This document shows, one piece after another, positions 18,238 through 27,406 of a stretch of DNA of 64,000 nt. A program made the position numbers and the translations under genes. The notes beneath the pieces were generated by a model. The model was not told the DNA's origin. It ran no database searches and saw nothing but the letters and a program-made list of their open reading frames with translations. Source of the DNA: Pseudobutyrivibrio sp. (lineage in GTDB: Bacteria > Bacillota > Clostridia > Lachnospirales > Lachnospiraceae); NCBI GenBank assembly GCA_024684955.1, contig JAIKWH010000066.1, positions 1-64,000 on the forward strand. Direction: 5' to 3'. The stretch's first letter is position 1, and the number at the start of each line of letters is the position of its first letter.

Positions 18238-19424
18238 TGATAATAATTAGAGCCTTGGCCTTTTTGCTGCACTTTACATTGGTGCCAATAGCATTGGGCA
18301 GACTAATTACATACAGAGAATCAAATGCCAGGGCAAATAAGTACCTGGCTAATTATCTTGTTGGGCTCTTTGGCTCATGGGCTATTTTTTATCTCATGTT
18401 TGCCATCTTGGAATGGCACCAAAACTGGAATACATATGAGGTGCCATTTACAGGAGTATTTACTGCTTTAACTATTGTCTATTCATGTGTCATGGGCATT
18501 ATATTCCTTGTATGGATTATAAAGGATAGAAAAAATATCCTGCCATTTTTTGCCCAGTGCAAGACTAGGTTGACAGGTTTGTTTGAAAAAATTAGGGCAG
18601 ACAGATTCCTCGCCTTATATATGATTCTTGCAGCAGGTCTTTTGCTGGTCCAATTATATTTTGCCTATGCCTATGAGATAAATGAATGGTCCTATGACGA
18701 CTATGATTATGTAGTTGCCAGCATGGATACTATAGATAATGACCTATTGGCCAATTCCAATATATACACAGGCCAGCCCCAGTACATGACAGAAAAAAGG
18801 GCGGCTGCGTCCTGGACCACCATGGTGGCATATTTTAGCCAGGTATCTGGATTTGAGGTTACTACCATTTGCCATACCATTTTGCCGGTGGTTTTACTAT
18901 TGGTAGCCTATATTGCCTATTACTACATGGCCACACTTATATTTAATAGAATTGATAACAGGATGATTTTTATGATCCTCCTTCAGTTGGGATTTATATT
19001 TGGTAATTATTCTCATTACTCAGTTACCTTTAGATTGCTGGGTGCCATATGGCAGGGCAAGGCAATCCTGACAGCCATAGCAGTACCTTTTATCCTTGCC
19101 TATCTGTTGGATTCATATTCAAAGGAGATAAGGGGCTCTAGGACTGTTGCCATTGCAGCCATATCCCTGGGAGCATGCTCCCTTACCACTATGGCCACTC
19201 CTATGATCGGCCTTTTGGCAGGGGCTGCATATATAGTGGCATGTATTCATAAAAGGGGATTTGCCTCTTTTAGATATTTAATAGCATCTGTATTTGGACC
19301 AGTCTTTCAGGCAATATTTTTAATGCTTATCACATGGCTTTTGGAAGATATGAGTGGCAACTGGCCAAAGCATTTTCCAAACAGAGGTAGAGACAATAGT
19401 TGGTGGTACAAATGGTTTGGTTAA
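18237..19424 (+). CDS. DUF6077-like membrane protein, N-terminal part
   Basis: A 395-residue polytopic protein whose start overlaps the stop of the cytidylyltransferase by one base. Around nine hydrophobic segments are seen. The outside loop holds EINEWSYDDYDYVVASMDTI and the phrase RLLGAIWQGKAILTAIA, both in the style of DUF6077 proteins (GT-C-like). The frame stops at TAA 19422-19424 in the middle of what seems a longer domain; the next frame, open from 19400, continues with helices of the same kind. I think this is the front half of a gene split by a one-base frame change; a natural two-gene arrangement is the alternative. Confidence 0.6.
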   Translation: MIIIRALAFLLHFTLVPIALGRLITYRESNARANKYLANYLVGLFGSWAIFYLMFAILEWHQNWNTYEVPFTGVFTALTIVYSCVMGIIFLVWIIKDRKNILPFFAQCKTRLTGLFEKIRADRFLALYMILAAGLLLVQLYFAYAYEINEWSYDDYDYVVASMDTIDNDLLANSNIYTGQPQYMTEKRAAASWTTMVAYFSQVSGFEVTTICHTILPVVLLLVAYIAYYYMATLIFNRIDNRMIFMILLQLGFIFGNYSHYSVTFRLLGAIWQGKAILTAIAVPFILAYLLDSYSKEIRGSRTVAIAAISLGACSLTTMATPMIGLLAGAAYIVACIHKRGFASFRYLIASVFGPVFQAIFLMLITWLLEDMSGNWPKHFPNRGRDNSWWYKWFG

Positions 19425-20962
19425 ACTTTATGATAGACATCACCCGGGAATTCTGGGGCGATTTTGGCATATCATCGTTGTTTTGTCTTGCCTTAATTGC
19501 AATATTTGTTTTTGCTAGAGATAGATTTGCTAAATCTCTGCTGGGGATTTATGGGCTGGTAATGCTGATTGTTATTTACAATCCGCTTACATATTACATT
19601 TGTAAATTGTTTATGGAAGAGACAACATTCCAGCAGTATTACCAAAGATTTTTTGGCCTGATACCTGTGGCTGCTATCATTGCAGCAGCAGTGATTTTTC
19701 TCATTAAAAAAACAGATCTGACAGGCATAAAGAAATTTGCTTGTCTAATAATTGCAGGTCTTTTGATTGTCATATTAGGCCATCCTATCTATCAGGAGGA
19801 CTGGTATACAAAGGCAGAAAACCGCAACAAGGTGCCACAGGACGTGGTTACCATCTGTGATTTGTTTGCAGACTATGAGGGGGATGAGATTAGAATTATG
19901 GCCCCTCAGGACATTGCAGTATATTTGCGTCAGATGGACACCAGGTTTTCCATGGCATATGCCAGGTCATTGCCAAAAGAGGCCTATGAATTGACAAACG
20001 AGATTCCTGACGTGGAAGTAGTTGCAGATTATTGCAAAAACCACAATATAGAATACGTGGTGGTGTCAGCCATTGACTCAACCCTAGGTGGTTACTTGAA
20101 TTATGGCTTTAAGTTATATGGCAGGACCCCTTATTATGCAGTTCTTACCCCAAATGATCCAAATTGGATCCTCACAGAGTATGGGGATGAATCTGGTCTG
20201 CAAGGACTTTGTTATACATTGCATAATAGAAAAGATGATACTTTGATTGTCTTTGATGGAGGCCATGTAGAGAATGAAACTATCTTGCGGGATGCCATAA
20301 AAGAGCATGGTGGCCAGGTTGATGCCTGGATTATCACTCATTTTCACAAAGACCACGTGGATGCCTTTAATGAAATTTATGCAAATCCAAATGGCATAAC
20401 AATAGACCAGGTTTATACCACCCCTATGGAGCCAGACTTTTATCACTCCATTGCAAAGGAATGGGACGACATAGAATCCTTTGATAGGTTTGTAGAGATT
20501 ACAAAGGATGCAAATAATATCAACTATGTATCTAGAGATGATGTTTTAACCTTTTCAGATGGACTGAAGGTAACATTTTTAAATGCATTTGATGAGGTAG
20601 TTGATTCATACAGGGAGGATATCCCAAATGATGGGGCTCTTGTGACAAGGATAGAGACAGAGGATAGGTCGGCCCTACTTGTGTCAGACTGTCACACAGG
20701 GCATATGGCAGAGTATTTTGTTGATACCTATGGTGACAAATTAGATGCAGACATTTTGCAGCCGGGACACCATGGCAATAATAGTATGCCAATAGAGTCT
20801 GGATTTTATGAATTGGTTAGCCCAGAGGTTACAATATTTGACCTGCCTACAGACATGCTAACTAGCCCCCAGTATACAGCAGGGGCACTGGCAGCCTTTT
20901 TGCAAGAAATGGGCAGCAGGATTGTGTGGTATAATACTGCACCAAATGTATTTGGATTATAG
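19400..20962 (+). CDS. Membrane protein with C-terminal metallo-beta-lactamase domain (DUF6077 C-terminal part)
   Basis: A reading frame of 520 residues, offset by -1 relative to the gene in front and overlapping it by 25 bases. Residues 15-135 are membrane helices with QQYYQRFFGLIPVAAI, which fits the second half of a DUF6077-like protein. About 140-275 form a soluble part. From about 280 to the end lies a metallo-beta-lactamase fold: VFDGGHVENE, IITHFHKDHVDAF (His314, His316, Asp318, His319), LLVSDCHTGHMAEY and LQPGHHGNNSM. No good ribosome site precedes the TTG 19400, ATG 19412 or ATG 19430, which argues for one broken or frameshifted gene. A hydrolase acting outside the membrane is an inference; the fusion is unusual to me. 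Confidence 0.6.
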   Translation: MVVQMVWLNFMIDITREFWGDFGISSLFCLALIAIFVFARDRFAKSLLGIYGLVMLIVIYNPLTYYICKLFMEETTFQQYYQRFFGLIPVAAIIAAAVIFLIKKTDLTGIKKFACLIIAGLLIVILGHPIYQEDWYTKAENRNKVPQDVVTICDLFADYEGDEIRIMAPQDIAVYLRQMDTRFSMAYARSLPKEAYELTNEIPDVEVVADYCKNHNIEYVVVSAIDSTLGGYLNYGFKLYGRTPYYAVLTPNDPNWILTEYGDESGLQGLCYTLHNRKDDTLIVFDGGHVENETILRDAIKEHGGQVDAWIITHFHKDHVDAFNEIYANPNGITIDQVYTTPMEPDFYHSIAKEWDDIESFDRFVEITKDANNINYVSRDDVLTFSDGLKVTFLNAFDEVVDSYREDIPNDGALVTRIETEDRSALLVSDCHTGHMAEYFVDTYGDKLDADILQPGHHGNNSMPIESGFYELVSPEVTIFDLPTDMLTSPQYTAGALAAFLQEMGSRIVWYNTAPNVFGL

Positions 20963-20984
20963 ATATATTGTGAGAGAAATATAA

Positions 20985-22241
20985 ATGAACTTTTTAGACA
21001 AAAACAAAAAGTGGATAAGTACCCTATTAGTGTGGCTACTGATTTTTCTGCGATGCGGATTTGGTGTAGTTAGTTCCTATGGCAAAATTTTAAATATAGT
21101 CATTTGTGGGATTGCATTTTTATATGTGTGCTACTTGTCATATAAAAATTTGGATGAGGCCAAAAAGAGTATTTTTAATCCAGCGATTGCTTGGCTGGTT
21201 TTCTTTACAGGCCTAGTATTTATTTATGGTCACTTTGGCTTGTTTATGCAGACAGGGGTATATAGTACGCAGTATGCTCTTCTTACTATTATTCCAGCCT
21301 TTATAGTCTATGAAATTCTTTGGCATAATAAAAAAAATATTATTGAGATTCTAGGAATATCGGGCTCGTTTGTTATTCTGACTATTTTTATAACCAATTT
21401 TGTTTATGATGAATTGTGGGATTACGCACTAACCCTAGGACATTGGTACAGAATTGGCAAGGTGCCTGGAGGCACAGCGGTAGACACTTGCACCTTGTAT
21501 TTGCTGATGATGATTCCTATGGCCTATGACATACTAATAAGCCACAGGTTCAAAAGATACATCATACCAGTTGCTATTGGTATTTTTGGAATACTAATTG
21601 GAGGATCAAGAGCGGCGGCTCTGCCTGTTTTGTTGGTAATAGCAATAATGCTGTTTGGCTCTGCCAGCGATAACAAAACTAGGGTTAGATACCTAATAGT
21701 CTTAGGGTTAATGGCCGTAGTTGGTCTTGCTCTAATAATGTTCAATCCGGTTTTATATAATCTGTTGGGCTCGAGAATTGTGGAATTATTTGTCCAGACC
21801 AATACCACAGATTTTGATTTGCACACCAGCACCGGTCAGAGAATGGCCGTTATGGCTGCTTTTAAAGAGCACTTTTGGGAATCACCTATATTTGGACATG
21901 GCTTTTATGCCTTTAAATCTATGCCTTATTCCGCATTGGAGGAGTGGCATCCTTCTGAGGGGGTGACTGAATATAGAAACATTCAGATTCACATGAATTT
22001 CCTAGAGTTGCTGTTTGGAATGGGAATCCTGGGATTTGTATCATATTACTGGTTCCCTCTTAAAGAAGTCATCGATACTATTAAAACTAAAAATAAACAG
22101 GCTAAATTACTTGGACTGTCATTTTTGCTCTCCATGTTTTTTATAGATTTAGGTTTGGACATGTACTACAAGTACATGACTCCATACTATGTATATTTGT
22201 TAGTATACGTCTTACTCAACGTAAATGAGGAGGAAAAATAA
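20985..22241 (+). CDS. Wzy/O-antigen-ligase-like polymerase
   Basis: A 418-residue protein with about ten membrane segments and one large outside loop (near residues 255-345). The region GILIGGSRAAALPVLL followed later by FGHGFYAFKSM and IQIHMNFLELLFGMGILGF matches the O-antigen ligase/polymerase family (Wzy_C: a repeated R in the SRAA stretch, and an H-x-x-x-L-x-x-x-x-x-G end motif). It probably joins repeat units outside the membrane. GAGAG precedes ATG. A second, much larger Wzy-like gene lies at 54864, so the region may make two polymers, or one of them may act as a ligase. Confidence 0.8.
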   Translation: MNFLDKNKKWISTLLVWLLIFLRCGFGVVSSYGKILNIVICGIAFLYVCYLSYKNLDEAKKSIFNPAIAWLVFFTGLVFIYGHFGLFMQTGVYSTQYALLTIIPAFIVYEILWHNKKNIIEILGISGSFVILTIFITNFVYDELWDYALTLGHWYRIGKVPGGTAVDTCTLYLLMMIPMAYDILISHRFKRYIIPVAIGIFGILIGGSRAAALPVLLVIAIMLFGSASDNKTRVRYLIVLGLMAVVGLALIMFNPVLYNLLGSRIVELFVQTNTTDFDLHTSTGQRMAVMAAFKEHFWESPIFGHGFYAFKSMPYSALEEWHPSEGVTEYRNIQIHMNFLELLFGMGILGFVSYYWFPLKEVIDTIKTKNKQAKLLGLSFLLSMFFIDLGLDMYYKYMTPYYVYLLVYVLLNVNEEEK

Positions 22242-23327
22242 ATGAGTTTAAGATATGCAATTATTGGATGCGGAAGAATTAGCCCTAACCATGTGGTAGC
22301 TTCCCAGAAAACAGGCCTTGACCTGGTAGCCCTTTGTGACCTTGATTTAAAAAATACAGAGGACAAGATCAAAAAATTTGACCTGGATGCAAATTATGTA
22401 AAACAGTACACAGACTATAAAAAGATGTTGGAGGAGTGCAAGCCACAGCTTGTTGCAATTGCTACAGAGTCAGGCAAGCATGCTGCCATAGCATTGGATT
22501 GTATTGAGGCTGGTTGCAATGTAATCATCGAAAAGCCAATTGCTCTCTCTCTTGCAGATGCAGATGCCATTATTGAGGCTGGACACCGCAAGGGAGTAAA
22601 GGTTTGCGCATGTCATCAAAACAGATTTAATAAGTCAATTCAGATTATCAGAGAGGCCATGGAAAAGGGCCGATTTGGTAAATTGTTATATGGCACTGCT
22701 CACATCAGATGGGCAAGAGACCACGAGTATTATGACAGAGCCAGCTGGAGAGGCACCTGGGAGCAGGATGGCGGCGCTCTGATGAATCAGTGTATCCATG
22801 ATATCGACCTCCTCAGATGGATGATGGGTGATGAAGTTGTACGTGTGGTAGGTATGACAGACAGATTAAAGCATGACTATATTCAGGCGGAGGATCTGGG
22901 CATTGCCTTGGTACAGTTTGCAAATGGTTCATACGGTATCATTGAGGGCACAACCAATGTATTCCCTAAAAACCTGGAGGAGACGCTTTACATCTTTGGA
23001 GACAAGGGTACAGTAAAGGCTGGCGGAGACGCTGTAAATCTCCTTGAGGAGTGGAATTTCTCAGATTACATTGACGACCCAGAGGTGGTAAAGGCAGAGT
23101 GCTCAGAGCTGCCTCCTAATGTATATGGATTTGGCCACAGCAAACTCTACAGAGATGTAATCGATGCTATCGAAAATGATAGAGAGCCATATGTAAATGG
23201 TGAGGCAGGACGTCGTGCCCTGGAGATGGTTCTTGCAATTTACAAGTCTGCAGCAACAGGTCAGCCTGTTGAGTTTCCTCTTAAAGACTGCAGCACTATG
23301 GATTTCGTAGGTAGATTTGATAAATAA
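22242..23327 (+). CDS. Gfo/Idh/MocA oxidoreductase, WlbA-like
   Basis: A 361-residue NAD-dependent sugar oxidoreductase that begins right after the stop of the polymerase gene, using GGAGGAAA within that gene's end. The Rossmann motif is YAIIGCGRISPNH (glycines at 9 and 11) and the catalytic VIIEKPIALS holds Lys98. The phrases ACHQNRFNKSI and RASWRGTWEQDGGALMNQ, with IHDIDLL next, are those of the WlbA group, which oxidises C3 of UDP-GlcNAc-uronic acid. The next gene is a PLP-type aminotransferase, so a 3-keto then 3-amino sugar is the likely product. The exact substrate is unknown. Confidence 0.82.
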   Translation: MSLRYAIIGCGRISPNHVVASQKTGLDLVALCDLDLKNTEDKIKKFDLDANYVKQYTDYKKMLEECKPQLVAIATESGKHAAIALDCIEAGCNVIIEKPIALSLADADAIIEAGHRKGVKVCACHQNRFNKSIQIIREAMEKGRFGKLLYGTAHIRWARDHEYYDRASWRGTWEQDGGALMNQCIHDIDLLRWMMGDEVVRVVGMTDRLKHDYIQAEDLGIALVQFANGSYGIIEGTTNVFPKNLEETLYIFGDKGTVKAGGDAVNLLEEWNFSDYIDDPEVVKAECSELPPNVYGFGHSKLYRDVIDAIENDREPYVNGEAGRRALEMVLAIYKSAATGQPVEFPLKDCSTMDFVGRFDK

Positions 23328-24310
23328 TGAAAAGAGAATATGGTGGCTGCCTGCCACTTGAAATCAACAAATTAAATACAGACTATTTCCCAGGTTTTGA
23401 CTATGTGGCTCTTAATTCAGGCCGCAGCGCCATTGCCTATGGGGTCCTGGCAGGGGGATTTAAAAGAGTATATATCCCTTATTACACCTGCAAGACTGTG
23501 GAGGCTAGCCTCCTTGGCCCAGAGTGTGAAAAGGCAGGGGTAGAGATTGTTTACTACAACATAGACGAGGATTTTGCACCTATTATGCCTGAGTCGGGCT
23601 GGGATCAGACTGCCCTCTTTGTCTACACCAACTATTTTGGGATTATGACAAAGTCGATGGAGGAGCAGATATTAAAAGACCACCAGCATGTCCTTTTTGA
23701 TAACACCCAGGGATTTTTTACAGAGCCTGTACATGAGGCATATAGTGCCTACAGTTGTCGCAAGTTTTTTGGTGTTGCTGACGGAGCCTATTTGGTGGCA
23801 GATGAATTGCCAAGGCTAGATATTCCTATGGGACACAGCGCTGACACTGCATCCTTTTTGCTAAAGGCAGTAGAGGATGGCCCAAATGCTGCCTATGAAA
23901 TGAGCAAGGAAAATGAAGAGCATATTAATGGGGAGGGCATGTGTACCATGTCTCCTCTTACAGAGGCTCTTATGTCAGCGGTAGATTTGTCATCTGTCAA
24001 TGATAGACGACTGGCAAATTTTAATAGGCTCCATGCACTTTTAGGAGATAAAAATTTGCTAGATATCCATATAGAAAATGGTGCTCCAATGGTTTATCCA
24101 CTTTTGGTGGAGACAGAGGGCATGAGAGAGTATTTGGTAGATAACAATATATTTGTGCCGAGATGGTGGAGATGGATAACAGATTCAGATGATACTAATG
24201 ATTTCGAAAAGAAATTATCAAAGTATCTAGTTCCAATTCCTGTGACTCAAAATTATGACTTGGAGGATATGGAATATATAGCAGGCAAGGTTTTGGAAAA
24301 ACTAAAGTAG
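23327..24310 (+). CDS. Atypical short DegT-fold aminotransferase
   Basis: A 327-residue protein that starts inside the stop of the Gfo/Idh gene (TAATG). It has a fold-type-I aminotransferase pattern: ALNSGRSAIAYGVLAGGFKR, IPYYTCKTVEASL, the probable PLP Asp in VLFDNTQGFF, and SCRKFFGVADGAYL with a candidate PLP Lys146 in place of the usual S-x-H-K-x-x-x-x-G-x-G-G. The C-terminal part is compact and the protein is about 40-60 residues shorter than LegC or WecE. Coupling to the WlbA-like gene suggests transamination of a 3-keto sugar. Loss of the conserved HK and GGG residues makes a non-transaminase role possible. Confidence 0.6.
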   Translation: MKREYGGCLPLEINKLNTDYFPGFDYVALNSGRSAIAYGVLAGGFKRVYIPYYTCKTVEASLLGPECEKAGVEIVYYNIDEDFAPIMPESGWDQTALFVYTNYFGIMTKSMEEQILKDHQHVLFDNTQGFFTEPVHEAYSAYSCRKFFGVADGAYLVADELPRLDIPMGHSADTASFLLKAVEDGPNAAYEMSKENEEHINGEGMCTMSPLTEALMSAVDLSSVNDRRLANFNRLHALLGDKNLLDIHIENGAPMVYPLLVETEGMREYLVDNNIFVPRWWRWITDSDDTNDFEKKLSKYLVPIPVTQNYDLEDMEYIAGKVLEKLK

Positions 24311-24336
24311 GAAAAATAGATTAAAGGAAAGACACT

Positions 24337-25935
24337 GTGGACCTAGTATTTGCAAAAGGTAAAAAAAGAATAATTGTCTTTATGCTTTCTCTTGCAGCCC
24401 TGGTCCTGGTGTTAAATAAAACAAGAGTAATTGCTGCAATAGATTCTCTATTTGGCATAGAGTATTTCCTGGGAGGCATCCGTCTGGTGGATCAGGATAG
24501 GATGGATAATCTCCTGCTTGGGAAAACTGAAATATCTGGAGATGACCCTGACCTTATTTCTCAGATTAAATATGAGGATTATGACATTCCATATGATATG
24601 GCTAGTGGTACATTTTATATTAGTCAGCCTATGGAGGCGGACAATTGGATGGGTAGGGTCTATAGCGATTTTGGTATAGATTTATACATGGCAAGAGATG
24701 ACAGCCTCTATGACAAAACAGGGGCCATAGCAGATGGCAAGACCTACCGCCTCTATGCTGTTAAAGGTGATAAATACGCTTCCTACAACTTAGTCCTGAC
24801 AGGTATGCCACTAGTAACTATGGATTTAAACCGGGATGAGCCAGTGGATTGGAATGGCAGTGAGGCCTGGAATGGAAACATAGCTTTTGCCTCTTGGCAG
24901 GAGGGGATATATTCTTATGAGACCACAGGGGTAAAGGCAAAATATAGGGGCGCCACCACTATCAACTTTGAGAAAAAGGGATATAGGATAGAATTAGAGG
25001 ACAAGATGTCAGTCCTTGGCATGGAATACGAGGACGATTGGGCTATCAATGCAATATATGATGACCCTGGTCTAGTCCACAATCAATTGTCCTATGAACT
25101 GTGGGATCAGATTGCTGCCACTCATGAGTCTGGAAACGACTACGCTATCGACCAGGAGTATGCAGAGATTATCCTGGACGGATCCTATTATGGAGTGTGT
25201 GCTATCCAGGAGAGGTATGACAAGAATAGGCTTGGTCTGGATGAAAATGATGTAATGTTTAAGACCTTTAGCCGAGAGGTGCCTAGGGACATAGTCACTA
25301 TGCTGACCTGGACATTTTCCATGAAATATCCAGACGCAGGCACTATAGAGATGACAGAGCCTATGTATGAGTGGTGCCGTAGTTTTTGGACAGAGGTAGG
25401 CTGTAGAGACTTTGATGAGGCTATGGATATGGTGGATGAGATTAATGCCATTGACTACACCATTTTCAACACCCTTACCTCAGGATATGATTCTGCCCGC
25501 AAAAACATTGTTTTTGTAATCAGAAATGACGAGAATGGCAACTATAAAATACAGTCCATTCCTTGGGACCAAAATATAACCTGGGGATTAAATTCATCAC
25601 TGGATGGGACAACAAACTATGTCACCCAAACAGAGGGGGCAGTGGACTATCCCCTCCAGACTGATTTTGGCATGGCCTTGTACCAGATGGATGAGGCAAG
25701 AGCCCAGGAGTTATTTTCTAGCAGATGGACTAGGCTCAGGGATGATGGCATCATCACAGTAGAAAATATAGAAAGCATCCTGGATACTAACCTGGATTAT
25801 TTACACGACTCAGGTGCTTACGACAGAAATTACAAGAGATGGCCTAATGGGGCAGACCAGTGGAGCGACCAGTATATATACGATTTTGTAGAGCAGAGGA
25901 TACCGGTAATAGATGAGATGTGGTATGAAAAATAA
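24337..25935 (+). CDS. CotH-family kinase-like protein (first copy)
   Basis: A 532-residue protein starting at GTG 24337 with AAAGGAAAG upstream. An N-terminal membrane anchor (about residues 10-36) is followed by an outside CotH-like domain with KAKYRGATTINFEKKGYRIE, DDWAINAIYDDPGLVHNQLS, YYGVCAIQERYDKNRL and the family end QSIPWDQNITWG (metal/ATP-site Asp). CotH proteins are atypical kinases that phosphorylate extracellular or spore-coat proteins; here the substrate may be a glycan or surface protein. A second, diverged copy follows directly, then DUF4956 and VTC genes. It is not part of a normal sugar pathway. Confidence 0.82.
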   Translation: MDLVFAKGKKRIIVFMLSLAALVLVLNKTRVIAAIDSLFGIEYFLGGIRLVDQDRMDNLLLGKTEISGDDPDLISQIKYEDYDIPYDMASGTFYISQPMEADNWMGRVYSDFGIDLYMARDDSLYDKTGAIADGKTYRLYAVKGDKYASYNLVLTGMPLVTMDLNRDEPVDWNGSEAWNGNIAFASWQEGIYSYETTGVKAKYRGATTINFEKKGYRIELEDKMSVLGMEYEDDWAINAIYDDPGLVHNQLSYELWDQIAATHESGNDYAIDQEYAEIILDGSYYGVCAIQERYDKNRLGLDENDVMFKTFSREVPRDIVTMLTWTFSMKYPDAGTIEMTEPMYEWCRSFWTEVGCRDFDEAMDMVDEINAIDYTIFNTLTSGYDSARKNIVFVIRNDENGNYKIQSIPWDQNITWGLNSSLDGTTNYVTQTEGAVDYPLQTDFGMALYQMDEARAQELFSSRWTRLRDDGIITVENIESILDTNLDYLHDSGAYDRNYKRWPNGADQWSDQYIYDFVEQRIPVIDEMWYEK

Positions 25936-27406
25936 CAAATTAATTCTATTTATAGTATCTATTCTCGCCCTGGTTATAGTATTCCTGTGGGATTATTTTG
26001 ACATAGGACATCAGGTGCTAATCCAAGAGGATAATGTCCCAAACCTCTTTTTCTCAAAACTAAAAGAGGTAGACCCTAGACCAGAGGAGTATACATATAA
26101 TGATAATCCAGTGGCATATGCCAAGGAGGATAATACATTTTATGTATCCATAGATTTAGATTCTCTGACAGATGAGGACAGGGAATTAAAAGAAGCCATA
26201 GCATCGGGCAAAGTTTTTACTGTTTTTGTCCAAGTGGATTTGACATCATATTTTAAATCCAACCTAATCTATACAGGCATGCCTCTTATGACAATGGATA
26301 CATTAGAGGAAGACGCCGGCAAATTTGCTGATGAGGATGGATGGAAAAGCCAGATTTGCATTTGGAATCCAACTGATAAAGACAGACCATACATAGAAGA
26401 TGAGGCATCTGTAAAATACAGGGGAGCCACATCACTGAATTATCCTAAAAAGGGCATGCGGTTTCATCTAGAGGATGGCAAATATGCTCTCCTTGGCATG
26501 GATGAAGATGACGATTGGAATATGAACGCATTATATGATGATGCAGGACTTATTCACAATCAATTGTCCTATAACCTTTGGAATCAGATCGCCGACAATA
26601 ACAAAATAGAATATGACAATGGCATATACCAAGAATATATAGAGGTCATCATAGATGGCCAGTACATGGGAGTCTATGGGCTCCAAGACAGATATGACAA
26701 AAAGAAACTCCACCTAAAAAGTGGTGACATTTTATATAAGACAATCAGTGGTTCTACACCAACCACCCCACAGGAGGTTATGGATTGGTCCACAGATATA
26801 AAGTGGCCCGATGATTGGGAGGTGGCAGACTATCTGCCAATCTGTGATTGGTTTACAGTTTTTTCCACCAGAGAATCAGATTACGATTATGCTTGCTCCA
26901 TTTTGGACCTGGACCAAGCAGTAGATTTTGCCCTGTTTTCCAACATGGTGTGTGGCAGAGACAATCGCCTAAAAAACATATATCACATTTGTAGGATGAA
27001 TGATGATGGGACATATAATTTTCAGTCCCTGCCTTGGGATGAAAATGTAACCTGGGGACAGGCCATTGCAGATACTGGGGTTTTCTTTACAGAGGAAAAT
27101 TACGCCTATGAGGAATTGCCCTGGGATATGAGGACATTTTGTAATATCAATCCAGTCGATGCCTCAGAACTCCTATACATGAGATGGCTTGACCTAAGAG
27201 AGGATATTATTACAAAAGATAGCCTAGAAAACCAAACAGCGGAAATATATGCATACCTGCATGAATCAGGAGCCTATGAGAGGAATTATAACAAGTGGCC
27301 GGAGTCGGCTGCAGGCTGGGACGATGATTACATATATGCATTTATAGAAAATAGATTATTATATTTAGATGAATATTACAGCACATTTTATAAGGAGAAT
27401 CACTAA
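25913..27406 (+). CDS. CotH-family kinase-like protein (second copy)
   Basis: A 497-residue paralogue of the gene in front, overlapping its end by 23 bases; ATG 25925 is an alternative start that gives a cleaner signal-anchor (MKNNKLILFIVSILALVIVF). The same landmarks recur: KYRGATSLNYPKKGMRFHLE, DDDWNMNALYDDAGLIHNQL, YMGVYGLQDRYDKKKL and QSLPWDENVTWG. The shared order and spacing show a tandem duplication that has diverged. The RNA continues into a DUF4956 gene whose ATG overlaps this stop codon. Function as above is inferred from the family. Confidence 0.82.
   Translation: MRCGMKNNKLILFIVSILALVIVFLWDYFDIGHQVLIQEDNVPNLFFSKLKEVDPRPEEYTYNDNPVAYAKEDNTFYVSIDLDSLTDEDRELKEAIASGKVFTVFVQVDLTSYFKSNLIYTGMPLMTMDTLEEDAGKFADEDGWKSQICIWNPTDKDRPYIEDEASVKYRGATSLNYPKKGMRFHLEDGKYALLGMDEDDDWNMNALYDDAGLIHNQLSYNLWNQIADNNKIEYDNGIYQEYIEVIIDGQYMGVYGLQDRYDKKKLHLKSGDILYKTISGSTPTTPQEVMDWSTDIKWPDDWEVADYLPICDWFTVFSTRESDYDYACSILDLDQAVDFALFSNMVCGRDNRLKNIYHICRMNDDGTYNFQSLPWDENVTWGQAIADTGVFFTEENYAYEELPWDMRTFCNINPVDASELLYMRWLDLREDIITKDSLENQTAEIYAYLHESGAYERNYNKWPESAAGWDDDYIYAFIENRLLYLDEYYSTFYKENH

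Noticed and set aside
19168..19181. Perfect palindrome GGGAGCATGCTCCC
   Set aside because: It lies inside the DUF6077-like coding frame (residues G-A-C-S) and shares only part of the leader core by chance; no flanking stems or gap.
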